This document shows, one piece after another, positions 19,534 through 28,255 of a DNA stretch of 64,000 bases; position 1 is the first letter of the stretch; each line of letters starts with the position of its first letter. The notes below the pieces were generated by a model. That model saw nothing but the letters and a program-made list of their open reading frames with translations, did not search any database and was not told the DNA's origin. Origin of the DNA: Paraburkholderia caffeinilytica (lineage in GTDB: Bacteria; Pseudomonadota; Gammaproteobacteria; Burkholderiales; Burkholderiaceae); assembly GCF_003368325.1 (NCBI RefSeq), contig NZ_CP031467.1:1054001-1118000 (forward strand), given 5' to 3'. Made by a program: the position numbers and the translations under genes.

Positions 19534-20457
19534 TTGACCCATTCCACCCCAGGCCAGCCCTTAAGCACAGGCCACTTAAAAGAATTCACCGCCGGCGCGC
19601 GCGACATCATCCCGATGATGGTCGGCGCGGCGCCCTTCGGCGTGATCTTCGGCACCCTGGTCGCGTCCGGCCCGCTGCATCTGTGGCACGGGCAGTTGAT
19701 GTCGCTCGTCGTGTTCGCCGGCTCCGCGCAATTCATCGCGCTGGGGCTGATCGCCGGCCACGCGAGTTTTGCGGTGATCTGGGCGACCACGCTCGTCGTC
19801 AACCTGCGTCATGTGCTGTATAGCGCGACGCTCGCACCGCACGTCGCGCACCTGTCCCCTCGCTGGCGCTGGGCGCTCGGCGCGCTGCTCACCGACGAAG
19901 TCTTCGCGGTCGCGTGGGAACACTACCGGCATCGGGAGCCCGGCACGGTCGGCCCGCACTACTTCTTTGGCGCCGGTCTGGCCATGTACCTGAACTGGCA
20001 GCTCTGGACCGTTGCCGGCCTGCTGTTCGGCGCGGCCTTTCCGGGCCTGCAGTCGCTCGGGCTCGATTTCGCGATGGTCGCCACGTTCATCGCGATCGTC
20101 GTGCCGCAGCTCGTCGCGCTGCGCTATATCGCGGCGGCCGTGACTGCGGGCACGCTGGCCTTCTTCTGGCAGGCGTGGCCGTACAAGCTCGGCCTGCTCG
20201 GCGCCGTGTTCGCGGGCGTGGCGATCGGCGTCCTGCTGTCGGCGCCCCGATTTGGGCGAGGCGCGCGGGGACATCGCGAATCCCCGCGAGGCCGCCTGCG
20301 GGAAGCCCCGCGCGAAACCTCGCAAGGCCCATTGCGGGAAGCCCCGCACGAAACCTCGCAAGACCCTCTGCAGGAAGTCCAGCGAAAAACCTCGCAAGCC
20401 CCGCTCCGGGAAGTCTCGCGAAAGACCTCGGCGGAAACCATGGAGGCGTCGCGATGA
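19534..20457 (+). CDS. azlC: Branched-chain amino acid exporter large subunit AzlC, with repeat tail
   Basis: An inner-membrane permease subunit that exports branched-chain amino acids with AzlD. The core (about residues 15-240) shows AzlC signatures such as DIIPMMVGAAPFGVIFGTL, FAGSAQFIALGLI and NLRHVLYSATLAPH. The start is TTG at 19534: AAGGAGG lies 6 nt before it, and no ATG fits. The protein has an unusual C-terminal tail of about 60 residues with four 12-residue repeats (residues 253-300) that ordinary AzlC proteins lack. Its stop overlaps the azlD start. Confidence 0.9.
   Translation: MTHSTPGQPLSTGHLKEFTAGARDIIPMMVGAAPFGVIFGTLVASGPLHLWHGQLMSLVVFAGSAQFIALGLIAGHASFAVIWATTLVVNLRHVLYSATLAPHVAHLSPRWRWALGALLTDEVFAVAWEHYRHREPGTVGPHYFFGAGLAMYLNWQLWTVAGLLFGAAFPGLQSLGLDFAMVATFIAIVVPQLVALRYIAAAVTAGTLAFFWQAWPYKLGLLGAVFAGVAIGVLLSAPRFGRGARGHRESPRGRLREAPRETSQGPLREAPHETSQDPLQEVQRKTSQAPLREVSRKTSAETMEASR
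20290..20433 (+). repeat. Four tandem 36-bp units in the 3' end of azlC
   Basis: Units at 20290-20325, 20326-20361, 20362-20397 and 20398-20433 encode GRLREAPRETSQ, GPLREAPHETSQ, DPLQEVQRKTSQ and APLREVSRKTSA. The reading frame is preserved because the unit is a multiple of three. The first two units are closest to each other. Confidence 0.9.
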
Positions 20458-20777
20458 ACTACGTCGTTCTGATCCTCGGCATGGCTGCCATCACGTGGGT
20501 GATCCGCGCCGCCGTCTTCGTGCTCGGCGACCGGCTGGTGTTTCCGCCGCTCGTGCGCACCGCGCTCGGCTTCGTGCCCGTTACCGTGCTGACCGCGATC
20601 ATCGTGCCGATGGCCGTCTCGCCGCACGGCACCAGTGCCGAATTGACCTGGCGCAATCCGCAACTGGTCGGCGCGCTCGCCGCCATCGTCGTCAGCGCCC
20701 TGACGCGGCGGCCCCTCCTGACCATCGCGGTCGGCCTGACGGTCTTTTTTGTCTGGCAAGGCGTCGTGCTTAAATAG
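20454..20777 (+). CDS. azlD: Branched-chain amino acid exporter small subunit AzlD
   Basis: A 107-residue membrane protein with about four hydrophobic segments, starting MNYVVLILGMAAITWVIRA. The family motif TWVIRAAVFVLGDRL and the central FVPVTVLTAIIVP are present. The ATG at 20454 overlaps the azlC stop by 4 nt (ATGA), as usual for this two-component exporter. Both subunits are needed for export of leucine-type amino acids in other bacteria. Confidence 0.93.
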   Translation: MNYVVLILGMAAITWVIRAAVFVLGDRLVFPPLVRTALGFVPVTVLTAIIVPMAVSPHGTSAELTWRNPQLVGALAAIVVSALTRRPLLTIAVGLTVFFVWQGVVLK

Positions 20778-21118
20778 GCGCAGTTTGAAGTGCGGTTCGA
20801 AGCCAGAATCGCGCGTAACCGGCGCCCACGCCGCCACAGGCGCGAGGCGTGGCTTGTCCGGCACGGGGCTGCGCCGGCCGCGCACGGCCGTCACAGGCAA
20901 CGCCTCCCTCTAAAGCCGCCGCCGACACGTCGCGCACCCTTAAGTTTTCCCTGAATCAGCCGATATGAAGTCGAGGTCCGCTCTTCGGGATACGTCCCGC
21001 TGGTTACGCGGCACAAGGCAGGAATCAACCGCGCCGGCACAGGCGTCGCGTCTCACGGGGTCCGTGCGCGAAGCGCCGACATGACGATGCAGCGCGGCAG
21101 GACCAAACGGGATAACAC
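20778..21118. other. Intergenic region with a sigma-28 type promoter
   Basis: This 341-nt region between azlD and the 255-residue unknown gene contains no credible ORF. Its notable element is the near-consensus flagellar promoter at 20940-20966, listed separately. The predicted leader from it is about 146 nt. Confidence 0.6.
20940..20966 (+). promoter_or_regulatory. Sigma-28 (FliA) type promoter
   Basis: The -35 element TTAAGTTT (7 of 8 to TAAAGTTT) and -10 element GCCGATAT (7 of 8 to GCCGATAA) are separated by exactly 11 nt, the sigma-28 spacing. Transcription would begin near 20973 and read into the gene at 21119. Confidence 0.75.
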
Positions 21119-21886
21119 ATGGGTCAAATCACCCTCACGCTCAAAGACGAGACCCTTGCGACGCTGCGCAAGGATTTCGACGCTTTTCTGCGGGTTTCGC
21201 TGAAGCTCGATCCGCAGTTCGCGACGCCGTCGTTCGAGGACTTTTTGCGCGCCAAGCTGCTCGACAACATGGTGCCGTTGACCGAGCACGCGGTTCAGCG
21301 GATGTTGCAAGGTGGCCAGTACGCATGGGCGAAACGCACGCTGGACAAGGAATTCCCGGACGTCGTCGCAATTCTGATGAGGCAGGCGGGAGAATTCGGC
21401 TTCGGCTTTGCGGCACGCTCTGAATGGACGCCGGAAGAGCTCGCCAAGCAGTGCCGCGACTGGGCGGCGGCCATCGTCAAGGAAGCGGAAGGCGACGCGG
21501 CGCTGATCGACCCGCTCGCGGCGCAGATCAAGAGCGCCGTGCAGGACATCCAGGCGCTCGAGGAAGTCATGCAGACGCCGGCCTGGCGTCTGGTGGAATC
21601 GCTGCGGCAGCGCGTCTACGAAGCCAAAGTGGCGTGCGAAACGAGCGTGGGCAGCACTGCACGCGAAAAGCTCGGCGAACTGCGCGGACTGCTGCGCCTG
21701 GGCATTTCACACGGCTCGTTCCAGAAGCAGGAAGCGCAGCAGATCATGGAATACCTGCGCCTGCTGAAGCCGGAGATTTTCGTCGAAGAGCCGTATGACG
21801 TGTTCTCACGCCTCGCCGCCTGGCTGCGCAATTTCTTTGTGCCGCCACGTCCGGCGCCGCAACAGCAACAACGTCAGTCACGGTAA
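21119..21886 (+). CDS. Hypothetical protein, probably flagellar-regulon
   Basis: I do not recognise the family of this 255-residue protein. It has no signal peptide or membrane segment, is mostly predicted alpha-helical, and carries one cysteine near residue 121 (KQCRDW) and another near 181 (ACETS). Conserved-looking stretches are PSFEDFLRAKLLDNMVPLTE and LGISHGSFQKQEAQQIMEYL. The tail is PPRPAPQQQQRQSR. It is a single gene behind a sigma-28 promoter and ends 8 nt before the convergent helicase gene. The promoter suggests expression with late flagellar or chemotaxis genes, but nothing in the protein shows its job. Confidence 0.8.
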   Translation: MGQITLTLKDETLATLRKDFDAFLRVSLKLDPQFATPSFEDFLRAKLLDNMVPLTEHAVQRMLQGGQYAWAKRTLDKEFPDVVAILMRQAGEFGFGFAARSEWTPEELAKQCRDWAAAIVKEAEGDAALIDPLAAQIKSAVQDIQALEEVMQTPAWRLVESLRQRVYEAKVACETSVGSTAREKLGELRGLLRLGISHGSFQKQEAQQIMEYLRLLKPEIFVEEPYDVFSRLAAWLRNFFVPPRPAPQQQQRQSR

Positions 21887-21893
21887 AGCAGGC

Positions 21894-24098
21894 TCAGTCC
21901 CACATCTTCCTGAGCCTGGCCCCGATCTCGATCTTCGCCTGCGCGGCCGCGGCCAGGCCCGCCGCTGTCGGCGCGCTCGGCACCGGCACGCGCGGCCAGG
22001 CGTAGGCGTCGAACAAGGGCATCAGATGCGCCGGAATGAACCGCGTGCGCGACGCCCACACATGACGGTCGCCCATATGGGTCTGGTTGTGCACGTAAAA
22101 ACGCTGCGGCACGACGATATGCAGGTCTTCCTTCGCGCGCGTCATCGCCACATATAACAGGCGCCGTTCCTCGTCGATGTCCTCTTCGCTGCCGGTGCCG
22201 AGATCGGACGGGATACAACCGTCGACGCCGTTCAGCACGAACACGTTGCGCCACTCCTGCCCTTTCGCCGAATGAATCGTGGACAGGATCAGGTAGTCCT
22301 CGTCGATCAGCGGCACGCCGGATTCGTCGCTGGTGGCGTCGGGCGGATCGAGCGTCAGCTCGGTCAGGAAGCGTTCGCGCGACGCGTAGGTGCCCGCGAT
22401 GCTTTCCATCTGCAGCACATCCGCGTGACGGATCGCCGCGTCCTCATGATTGCGCTCGAGATGCGGCTCGTACCAGCGCCGCACCATTTCGAACTCCGCC
22501 GGCCACGGCGTCTGCCGCCCGTACACGCTCGACATCAGCTTGACGAATGGATGCCAGTCCGCCTGCGCACGAGGGGGCGGCGCAAAGGCGGCCAGCGCGC
22601 CTCCGGCGCTACGGGGGAAATCGGCCGGATTGCCGGTGCCGGCCCGGGCCACGACGTCGTCCAGCACCTTCGCGGCGGTGGCGGGACCAATCCCCGGCAG
22701 CAATTGCACGACGCGAAAACCCGCGACACGGTCGCGCGGATTCTCCGCCCAGCGCAACACGGCGAGCACATCCTTGACGTGCACCGAGTCGAGAAACTTC
22801 AAACCGCCGAACTTCACGAACGGAATGTTGCGCCGGGTCAGTTCGATCTCGAGCGCGGCGCTGTGATGCGCGGCGCGAAACAGCACCGCCTGTGACTTGA
22901 GCTTGATGCCCTGCTCGCGCGCTTCGAGCACCTGTTCGACGATATAGCGCGCCTGATCCGCCTCGTCGGCGACCGTCACCAGACGCGGCCGCTGCGCCGA
23001 GGCGTTGTCGGTCCACAGATTCTTCGTGTAACGCTCGCTGGCAAGCTCGATCACCGCATTCGACGCCGCCAGGATCGGCCCGGTCGAGCGGTAATTGCGC
23101 TCGAGCGTGATCTGTCTCGCGGGCGGATCGAAATGTGTCGGGAAATCGAGAATGTTGCGCACGGTCGCGCCGCGAAACGAATAGATCGACTGCGCGTCGT
23201 CGCCGACCACGGTCAGGCCGCGGCCGTCCGGTTTCAGCGCGAGCAGGATCGATGCCTGCAGGCGGTTGGTGTCCTGATACTCGTCGACCAGCACGTGATC
23301 GAAGCGCGCCGACAGATCGGCCGCGATCGCCGGCTCCGCGGCCATATGCGACCAGTAGAGCAGCAGGTCGTCGTAGTCGAGCACGCTCTGCTTCTGCTTG
23401 GCTTCGACGTATGCGGCGAACAACATGCGCAGATCGGCTTCCCACTCGCGGCACCAGGGAAACGCGCTGTTGAGCACGTCGGCGAGCGACGCGCCGGTGT
23501 TCACGACGCGCGAGTAGATCGCAAAGCAGGCGCCCTTGGCCGGAAAGCGCCGCTCTTTCGCCGACAAGCCGAGCTCGTGGCGCACAAGATTCATCAGGTC
23601 GGCGGAATCCTCGCGGTCGTTGATCGTGAAGGCCGGCGCGAGGCCGATCAGATCCGCGTATTCGCGCAATAGCCGCGCACCCACGCTATGGAAAGTCCCG
23701 GACCAGGTCAGCCCTTGCGCGAGCGCGGCGCGCGCACCGAGCGCCGCACCGGCGATGCGCGTGACGCGGCGAATCATGTCGAGCGCGGCGCGGCGGGAGA
23801 AGGTCAGCAGCAGGATGCGGCGCGGATCGGCGCCCTTCACCACCAGATTGGCAACCCGGTGCGCCAGCGTGTTGGTCTTGCCGGAGCCGGCTCCCGCGAT
23901 CACCAGCAGCGCGCCCGGCGGCGCGTTGGGACTGTCGGCGCCGTACTCGACGGCTTCGCGTTGCGCCTCGTTGAGCTTTGCCAGCCAGGCGGCGCAGTCG
24001 GTCCCGGTATCGGACGGTGGCGGAGATTCGGCGACGGAGAGCACAGTGGATTCGGGCCTGAGGTGGAATTGACGCGGCGACGCATACTGTATATCCAT
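21894..24098 (-). CDS. UvrD/Rep-family ATP-dependent DNA helicase
   Basis: An SF1A helicase of 734 residues from the ATG at 24098 (the frame is open to 24185). Walker A is IAGAGSGKTNTLAHRVANL, motif II is LVDEYQDTNRLQAS, motif III is VVGDDAQSIYSFRGA, and motif VI is YVAMTRAKEDLHIV. The order matches UvrD/PcrA/Rep, but the C-terminus is short and ends soon after motif VI, so it is not standard UvrD. The role is DNA unwinding in repair or replication restart. The start is uncertain: a LexA-like sequence overlaps the ATG at 24098, so a downstream GTG may be used if that element is real. Confidence 0.9.
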   Translation of the reverse strand: MDIQYASPRQFHLRPESTVLSVAESPPPSDTGTDCAAWLAKLNEAQREAVEYGADSPNAPPGALLVIAGAGSGKTNTLAHRVANLVVKGADPRRILLLTFSRRAALDMIRRVTRIAGAALGARAALAQGLTWSGTFHSVGARLLREYADLIGLAPAFTINDREDSADLMNLVRHELGLSAKERRFPAKGACFAIYSRVVNTGASLADVLNSAFPWCREWEADLRMLFAAYVEAKQKQSVLDYDDLLLYWSHMAAEPAIAADLSARFDHVLVDEYQDTNRLQASILLALKPDGRGLTVVGDDAQSIYSFRGATVRNILDFPTHFDPPARQITLERNYRSTGPILAASNAVIELASERYTKNLWTDNASAQRPRLVTVADEADQARYIVEQVLEAREQGIKLKSQAVLFRAAHHSAALEIELTRRNIPFVKFGGLKFLDSVHVKDVLAVLRWAENPRDRVAGFRVVQLLPGIGPATAAKVLDDVVARAGTGNPADFPRSAGGALAAFAPPPRAQADWHPFVKLMSSVYGRQTPWPAEFEMVRRWYEPHLERNHEDAAIRHADVLQMESIAGTYASRERFLTELTLDPPDATSDESGVPLIDEDYLILSTIHSAKGQEWRNVFVLNGVDGCIPSDLGTGSEEDIDEERRLLYVAMTRAKEDLHIVVPQRFYVHNQTHMGDRHVWASRTRFIPAHLMPLFDAYAWPRVPVPSAPTAAGLAAAAQAKIEIGARLRKMWD

Positions 24099-24102
24099 AC
24101 AA
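24087..24102 (-). promoter_or_regulatory. Possible LexA (SOS) box at the helicase start
   Basis: CTGT-ATATCCAT-ACAA matches 7 of the 8 fixed bases of the CTGT-N8-ACAG consensus, with an AT-rich centre. It lies between the helicase and the divergent S4 gene and covers the annotated helicase start codon. Confidence 0.35.
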
Positions 24103-24240
24103 GTATCGGAGACAAGCGACCCTTTTTTCCATTTCGCGCCCCAAAAAATGGTCCGCTCAAAATCCGGCAGCACGAGGACTTCCATTCAGGGCAAGCTTCT
24201 GGCTTATCATGCGAACCCTTTGCTTCAAGGTGCGAACGCC

Positions 24241-24459
24241 ATGCCCAACCTCGATTTCACGCTGACCGGCGACTACGTCGAACTGCACAATCTTCTGAAG
24301 ATAACGGGACTCGCCGACAGCGGCGGGTCGGCAAAAATGATGGTCGCGGACGGTGCGGTGACCGTCGACGGCCGGGTCGAAACGCGTAAGACCTGCAAAA
24401 TCCGCGCGGGCCAGGTCGTGCTGCTTGGCGATACGCGCATCGCTGTGCACGAGGCCTGA
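24241..24459 (+). CDS. S4-domain RNA-binding protein (YbcJ-like)
   Basis: A 72-residue protein consisting of one S4 domain: DYVELHNLLKITGLADSGG, then AKMMVADGAVTVDGRVETRK. It resembles E. coli YbcJ, a small RNA-binding protein thought to act on ribosomal RNA, though its target is unknown. The ATG at 24241 is chosen over an in-frame ATG at 24148 because the S4 fold begins there and the extra residues look non-conserved. It is divergent from the helicase. Confidence 0.85.
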   Translation: MPNLDFTLTGDYVELHNLLKITGLADSGGSAKMMVADGAVTVDGRVETRKTCKIRAGQVVLLGDTRIAVHEA

Positions 24460-24820
24460 CACACTGCCGTGCCTCGCCTTGCCTCGCCGGTCCCGGACAC
24501 GCTCGCTGCCGGAAACGCCGAGCCGGGGGCTGGCTATCGTGAACGCGAAGTCGACGACGGGCGGCCGACAGCCCGTCATCCAGGACATCGAGTCCGAAAA
24601 CTCGGACGACCGCGCGCACCAAAATCGTGCCTCCTCCATCGACATCCCGGCGCCTAAGCAATAAGCTGTCAGTTTCGACAGACAAACAATCGGCTGACAG
24701 CCGCCCTACGCTCCCGGTAAGCCTCCGCATTCGCTACCTCACCGGCAGCGCGCAAGCCCCGCCAACCGGCCGGCCTGCGCCCTCCGCCACGCTGTCGCCC
24801 CTTCCGCTTCCAAGCGCTCC
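24460..24820. other. Intergenic region before the MATE pump gene
   Basis: This 361-nt GC-rich region has no credible gene. The only structure I see is at 24666-24695, where CTGTC-AGTTTC-GACAG and CGGCTG-A-CAGCCG form two adjacent inverted repeats. They may be an operator for the downstream transporter gene; this is weak. Confidence 0.4.
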
Positions 24821-26233
24821 ATGACTCAATCCGGCTTCACCCGGGTGGCCGCCCGGCCGCCGACCCTGACCCGCCACGCCGCCGACACCGCCCGGCTCGC
24901 CGCGCCGCTCGCCATCGCGCAACTGTCGCAAATGGCGATGGGCGTCACCGACACGATCCTGCTCGGCTCGCTCGGCCCCGACGCGCTCGCCGCCGGCGGC
25001 CTCGGCGCCAACCTGTTCTTCGTCGTGGTCACGCTGCTGCAGGGCGTGCTCACCTCCGTCAGCGTAAGCGTGTCGCACGCGCGCGGCGCGCAGGACGAAG
25101 GCCGCGTGCCGCATATCTACTGGACCGGTCTCGTGTTGTCGGTGCTGCTGTCGGTACCCGCGTTCTTCCTGCTGTCGTTCGCCACGCCGATCCTGCTGGC
25201 CTTCGGCGAACCCGCGCTGCTCGCGCACAACGTCGGCGAATACGCGGCGGTGCTGCGCTGGGGCTCGCTCGGCAGCCTGATCGGCGTCGGCCTGATGCGC
25301 TCGTTCCTGCCGGCCATCGGCGCGGCCAAGCGGCTCCTGTGGGTGTCGCTCGTCAGCGTGTTCGTCAACGGTTTTCTCAACTACGGGCTGATTCACGGCG
25401 TCTATGGACTGCCTCGCCTGGGCTTTCTCGGGTCGGCGGCGGCCACCTCGATCACCGTCTGGCTGAGCGCGCTCGTCCTGATGGCTTTGCTGCATCTGCG
25501 GCCGCGCTATAAACACTTCGTCGTCGCGACGCGGCCGAACGTGCCGTTGATGGGCGAATTGTTCGGCATCGGCTGGCCGGTCGCGATCACCTACGGCGTC
25601 GAATCGACGCTGTTCCTCGCCACCGGCCTGATGGTCGGCCTGCTCGGCGAATCGCAACTGGCCGCGCATCAGATCGCCTTGAACGTCGCCTCGGTGGCCT
25701 TCATGGTGCCGCTCGCGATCGGCCAGGCAGCCAATGTGCGGGTCGGCTACTGGTCCGGCGCCGGCCAGCCGCTCGCGGCGCGCCATGCCGGTTTCGTCGC
25801 GCTCGCGCTCGGCGTCAGCTTCATGACGCTGTCGGGCATCGTGCTGATCGCCGCGCCGCACTGGATCGTCGGCTTGTATCTGCATCTCGACGATCCGGCT
25901 AACAGCGCCACGGTGACGTTGGCGAGTTCGCTGCTCGGCGTGGCCGCGATCTTCCAGATCGTGGACGGCATGCAGACGGTTGGCTCAGGCTGCCTGCGCG
26001 GCCTGAAGGACACGCGCGTGCCGATGATCGCTGCGACGTTCGGATACTGGGTCATCGGATTTCCGACCGGTTACGTGCTGGCATTTCACTTCGGGCTGGG
26101 CGCTCGCGGTTTGTGGTGGGGACTCGCGGCCGGCCTCGCGAGCGTCGCGCTGCTGATGACGCTGCGCTTTCACAAACTGAGCCTGCGGCGCGTGCCGGTC
26201 ACGCCCGGCGCGCCGCCTGCCCCGTTGGTCTGA
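24821..26233 (+). CDS. MATE-family multidrug efflux transporter (NorM-like)
   Basis: A 470-residue inner-membrane protein with about 12 hydrophobic segments in two homologous halves. NorM-type motifs are visible: QLSQMAMGVTDTILLGSLGP in helix 1-2 and GWPVAITYGVESTLFLATGL at the start of the second half. It would export cationic drugs or dyes in exchange for Na+ or H+. The ATG at 24821 is the first in frame. It is a single gene; the substrate is not predictable. Confidence 0.9.
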   Translation: MTQSGFTRVAARPPTLTRHAADTARLAAPLAIAQLSQMAMGVTDTILLGSLGPDALAAGGLGANLFFVVVTLLQGVLTSVSVSVSHARGAQDEGRVPHIYWTGLVLSVLLSVPAFFLLSFATPILLAFGEPALLAHNVGEYAAVLRWGSLGSLIGVGLMRSFLPAIGAAKRLLWVSLVSVFVNGFLNYGLIHGVYGLPRLGFLGSAAATSITVWLSALVLMALLHLRPRYKHFVVATRPNVPLMGELFGIGWPVAITYGVESTLFLATGLMVGLLGESQLAAHQIALNVASVAFMVPLAIGQAANVRVGYWSGAGQPLAARHAGFVALALGVSFMTLSGIVLIAAPHWIVGLYLHLDDPANSATVTLASSLLGVAAIFQIVDGMQTVGSGCLRGLKDTRVPMIAATFGYWVIGFPTGYVLAFHFGLGARGLWWGLAAGLASVALLMTLRFHKLSLRRVPVTPGAPPAPLV

Positions 26234-26270
26234 GGTCGACCCGAGATCGGCCTGAACCAGGCAACTCGCG

Positions 26271-26292
26271 GATGGTTGCACCCGCAACCATC
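26271..26292 (+). terminator. Hairpin downstream of the MATE gene
   Basis: GATGGTTGC and GCAACCATC pair perfectly around ACCC, followed by GTTTCCC. The T tract is weak, so termination may be inefficient. Confidence 0.5.
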
Positions 26293-26505
26293 GTTTCCCG
26301 GCAATCGGGCAGCGGCGCTTTGGCAAAAAGCACGCGCATCCGCGCGAGCCCACTCGCGCGCCTCGCGAAGGCACGCGGCGCATCCGGATCATACGGACGT
26401 ACGGAAACTCACACGCGTGATTCCCCTTAGAATGGATTTCCAGACAGCGTGAGCACGCCACCCGCGCTGCCGCCATGAGAGGCGTGCAATCAAGGGAGAC
26501 ACAGC

Positions 26506-28239
26506 GTGTCGTGGCATCAACATCAAGATCAGGCCGCACCGCACCGCACGTGCGTGTTCAGCGCGGCGCGCTGGAAATCCTCCGCCCCGAAGAACGTCAC
26601 GCGCTCCGAAGGAGGTCCCACGCCCCACTGGAAATCCGCGTGGGAGAAGACGAGACATTTCTTCCTGCTGTTCTGCGCAACGGCATTTCTGACCGCTTGC
26701 GCGACCAGGCCGCCCGCCACCGCGTTCGACCGTCCGGTCACCCACGCACTGCCTGTCACCGAAACAACGCCGCTTCACACGGCGCTCGCACCGCTCGAAG
26801 CCGCGCATCCGAACGAGTCCGGCTTCCGGGTACTGTCGAGCGGCACCGACGCCTTGCAGATGCGCATCGCGCTCGCCCGCGCGGCGACGAAAACCCTCGA
26901 TATGCAGTACTACATCGCCAACGAGGACACCACCGGCAAGCTGCTGCTCGGCGCGGCGCTTTACGCAGCCGACCACGGTGTGAAAGTGCGCATGCTGGTC
27001 GACGATCTGAACTTCAAGGACATCGACCGTACGATGGCGGGTCTGAACTCGCACGACAACATCGATATCCGCGTTTTCAATCCGTTCGGCAGCGCGCAGG
27101 AAGGCATGTTCGAACGCACTACGAACCTGTTCACGCAGATCGGCCATTTCACGCGCCGCATGCACAACAAGTCGATGATCGCCGACAACCAGTTGGCCAT
27201 CGTCGGCGGCCGCAACCTCGGCGACGAGTATTTCAGCGCCAGCGAAACGCTGCAGTTCCGCGACCTCGACGTGCTGGCCGCCGGACCGATTACCGCCGAC
27301 GTCTCCGCCAGTTTCGACGACTACTGGAACAGCAGCATTGCCTACCCGTTGCGAGTTCTGAACAAACAGAAGTTCGAGGCGAAAGAACTCGACCAGACCC
27401 GCGACGAGTTACGCCGGCACTGGCGCACCAACGCCGATCCGTACAACGCGAAGCCGCTGAACGCTACGCCGCTCGCCTCGCAGATTGCCCAGGACCAGCT
27501 CGGCCTGACGTGGGCGCCGGCCGAATTCAAGGCAGACCTGCCGGAGAAAATCGAACATCCTTCGCCGAACTACGTTAGCCCTCCGATGCAGCGATTGGCC
27601 GAACTGATGCACGACGCGCAGAAAGATTTCCTGATCATTTCGCCCTACTTCGTCCTGCACGAGGCCGGCGTCAAAGCAGCCGGCGAACTGACGCATCGTG
27701 GCGTCCGCATTGCCGTGCTGACCAACTCTCTCGCCGCGACCGACGCGGTGGCGGTGCAAGCCGGCTATAGCCCCTTCCGCGTGCCGCTGTTGCAGCAGGG
27801 CGTGGAACTCTATGAATTCAAACCGCAGCAGGACACACCGCGCACCGATCTCAACGGTTCGCGCTCGCGAGCCAGCCTGCACGCAAAAACCTATGTCATC
27901 GATCATAAGATTCTGGTGGTCGGCTCGATGAATCTCGATCCGCGCTCGGCCAATCTGAACACCGAGCAGACGCTGGTCATCCATAGTCCGCCGCTCGCCG
28001 AACAGGTCGCGCAGATGTTCGCACACGCCATCGCACCCGAAGCAAGCTATCGCGTCACGCTCGCTGACGCAGCGCAACTCGCCTATCTGCGCTCGATCGG
28101 CGCGCCCCTCTCGCCGCTCGTCTGGACCGACGTCGAAGATGGCGCGCGCCGCACCTATATCTTCGACCCACAAGCCGGTTTTTACCGGAACGCGCTAACG
28201 GGTCTATTCTCCTTATTGCCTGTCAACGCAGAACTTTGA
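26506..28239 (+). CDS. Phospholipase D-like lipoprotein (cardiolipin synthase-related)
   Basis: A 577-residue protein with two HKD catalytic motifs, HNKSMIADNQLAIVGGRN and HAKTYVIDHKILVVGSMN, as in cardiolipin synthase C/YmdC-type phosphatidyltransferases. A hydrophobic segment ending FLTAC (Cys65) is a lipobox, so it is probably a lipoprotein. The GTG start at 26506 follows AGGGAG, but it puts about 48 hydrophilic residues before the signal peptide, which is unusual. No better ATG or GTG exists closer to the signal. It lies 16 nt before fumC on the same strand. Confidence 0.87.
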   Translation: MSWHQHQDQAAPHRTCVFSAARWKSSAPKNVTRSEGGPTPHWKSAWEKTRHFFLLFCATAFLTACATRPPATAFDRPVTHALPVTETTPLHTALAPLEAAHPNESGFRVLSSGTDALQMRIALARAATKTLDMQYYIANEDTTGKLLLGAALYAADHGVKVRMLVDDLNFKDIDRTMAGLNSHDNIDIRVFNPFGSAQEGMFERTTNLFTQIGHFTRRMHNKSMIADNQLAIVGGRNLGDEYFSASETLQFRDLDVLAAGPITADVSASFDDYWNSSIAYPLRVLNKQKFEAKELDQTRDELRRHWRTNADPYNAKPLNATPLASQIAQDQLGLTWAPAEFKADLPEKIEHPSPNYVSPPMQRLAELMHDAQKDFLIISPYFVLHEAGVKAAGELTHRGVRIAVLTNSLAATDAVAVQAGYSPFRVPLLQQGVELYEFKPQQDTPRTDLNGSRSRASLHAKTYVIDHKILVVGSMNLDPRSANLNTEQTLVIHSPPLAEQVAQMFAHAIAPEASYRVTLADAAQLAYLRSIGAPLSPLVWTDVEDGARRTYIFDPQAGFYRNALTGLFSLLPVNAEL

Positions 28240-28255
28240 AAAGCGGAGTTGAACC

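Noticed and set aside
24666..24681. CTGT-N8-ACAG upstream of the MATE pump, like a LexA box (DinF is a MATE protein)
   Set aside because: The central eight bases are GC-containing and not AT-rich, it is about 140 bp from the gene, and one such match is expected by chance in a window this size. It is better explained as part of the local inverted repeats.
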